NCBI GenBank assembly: GCA_905214905.1
Contig: CAJMNK010000055.1
Span: 1 to 13,958, forward strand
From: an uncultured bacterium
Lineage (GTDB): Bacteria > Actinomycetota > Coriobacteriia > Coriobacteriales > Coriobacteriaceae
Length of the DNA stretch: 13,958 bases
Direction of reading: 5' to 3'
Every line of letters starts with the position of its first letter. Within the stretch, counting starts at the first letter, position 1. A program made the translations under genes and the position numbers. Below, piece by piece: positions 13,943 to 13,958 of this stretch. The notes under the pieces were generated by a model. It saw only the letters and a program-made list of their open reading frames with translations, was not told the DNA's origin and ran no database searches.

Positions 13943-13958
13943 TCCGTACATGTACGGA
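13943..13958. promoter_or_regulatory. Perfect 16-bp palindrome, possible operator
   Basis: TCCGTACATGTACGGA equals its own reverse complement over all 16 bases, and the window ends exactly there, so it may be longer. Its position about 185 bp upstream of the first gene, in an AT-richer intergenic stretch, fits an operator for a dimeric regulator. It is too compact (no loop) for a terminator. Confidence 0.4.

Larger units (their letters stand above)
13760..13958. other. Non-coding upstream region of the operon
   Basis: No gene is supported in these 199 bases on either strand. The stretch is visibly richer in A and T than most of the coding sequence. Besides the palindrome, hairpin and candidate promoter listed separately, it contains GGGAGGTG (minus strand, about 13934-13928), which looks like a ribosome binding site but has no start codon at a suitable distance. 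A 17-codon reading frame beginning MNVGGVRIK lies on the minus strand without its own binding site and is not called. Confidence 0.6.

Noticed and set aside
13905..13943. Tiny 17-codon frame (MNVGGVRIK...) on the minus strand of the leader
   Set aside because: No ribosome binding site precedes it; the GGGAGGTG lies inside it with no start codon at suitable distance. No composition or attenuator pattern supports a leader peptide.

Overview
The window holds a single transcription unit on the minus strand. It runs from a short leader at the right edge to a strong terminator hairpin at the left edge. Four genes follow one another: a 363-residue protein, a 279-residue protein, a 314-residue protein and a giant 3577-residue protein that fills about three quarters of the window. 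The first three each have a cytoplasmic N-terminal tail, one membrane segment and a beta-rich extracellular domain. The fourth has a Sec-type signal peptide, a very acidic linker, more than two thousand residues of beta-helix-like sequence with GGLIG/GGLVG (GLUG-type) repeats, and a long non-repeat C-terminal region. I see no plus-strand gene, RNA gene, insertion sequence or CRISPR array.

The genes look like those of a gut Gram-positive bacterium of the Coriobacteriia, for example a Collinsella-like organism. The reasons are the fairly high GC content, the AGGAG-type ribosome binding sites, the absence of any outer-membrane secretion feature, and the style of the proteins. This is inference; no marker gene is present.

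Layout, right to left in the direction of transcription: 13760-13958 is a leader or promoter region with a perfect 16-bp palindrome at the window edge, a 7-bp hairpin and a weak candidate promoter. Then come 12668-13759 (membrane protein 1), 11828-12667 (membrane protein 2, whose ATG abuts the previous stop), 10869-11813 (membrane protein 3), a 40-nt gap with a weak hairpin, 95-10828 (the giant protein), and 37-72 (terminator).

Together the genes suggest an envelope assembly in which three small membrane-tethered proteins work with one huge secreted beta-helix protein. The giant protein has no LPXTG motif, no C-terminal membrane segment and no recognised wall-binding repeat, so its attachment is unexplained. 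The membrane proteins carry a WF/YF motif after the hydrophobic segment that resembles SipW-processed (TasA/camelysin-type) precursors, so a dedicated signal peptidase may lie just outside the window. No function is proven by the sequence. This four-gene unit is the best candidate here for an undescribed system.
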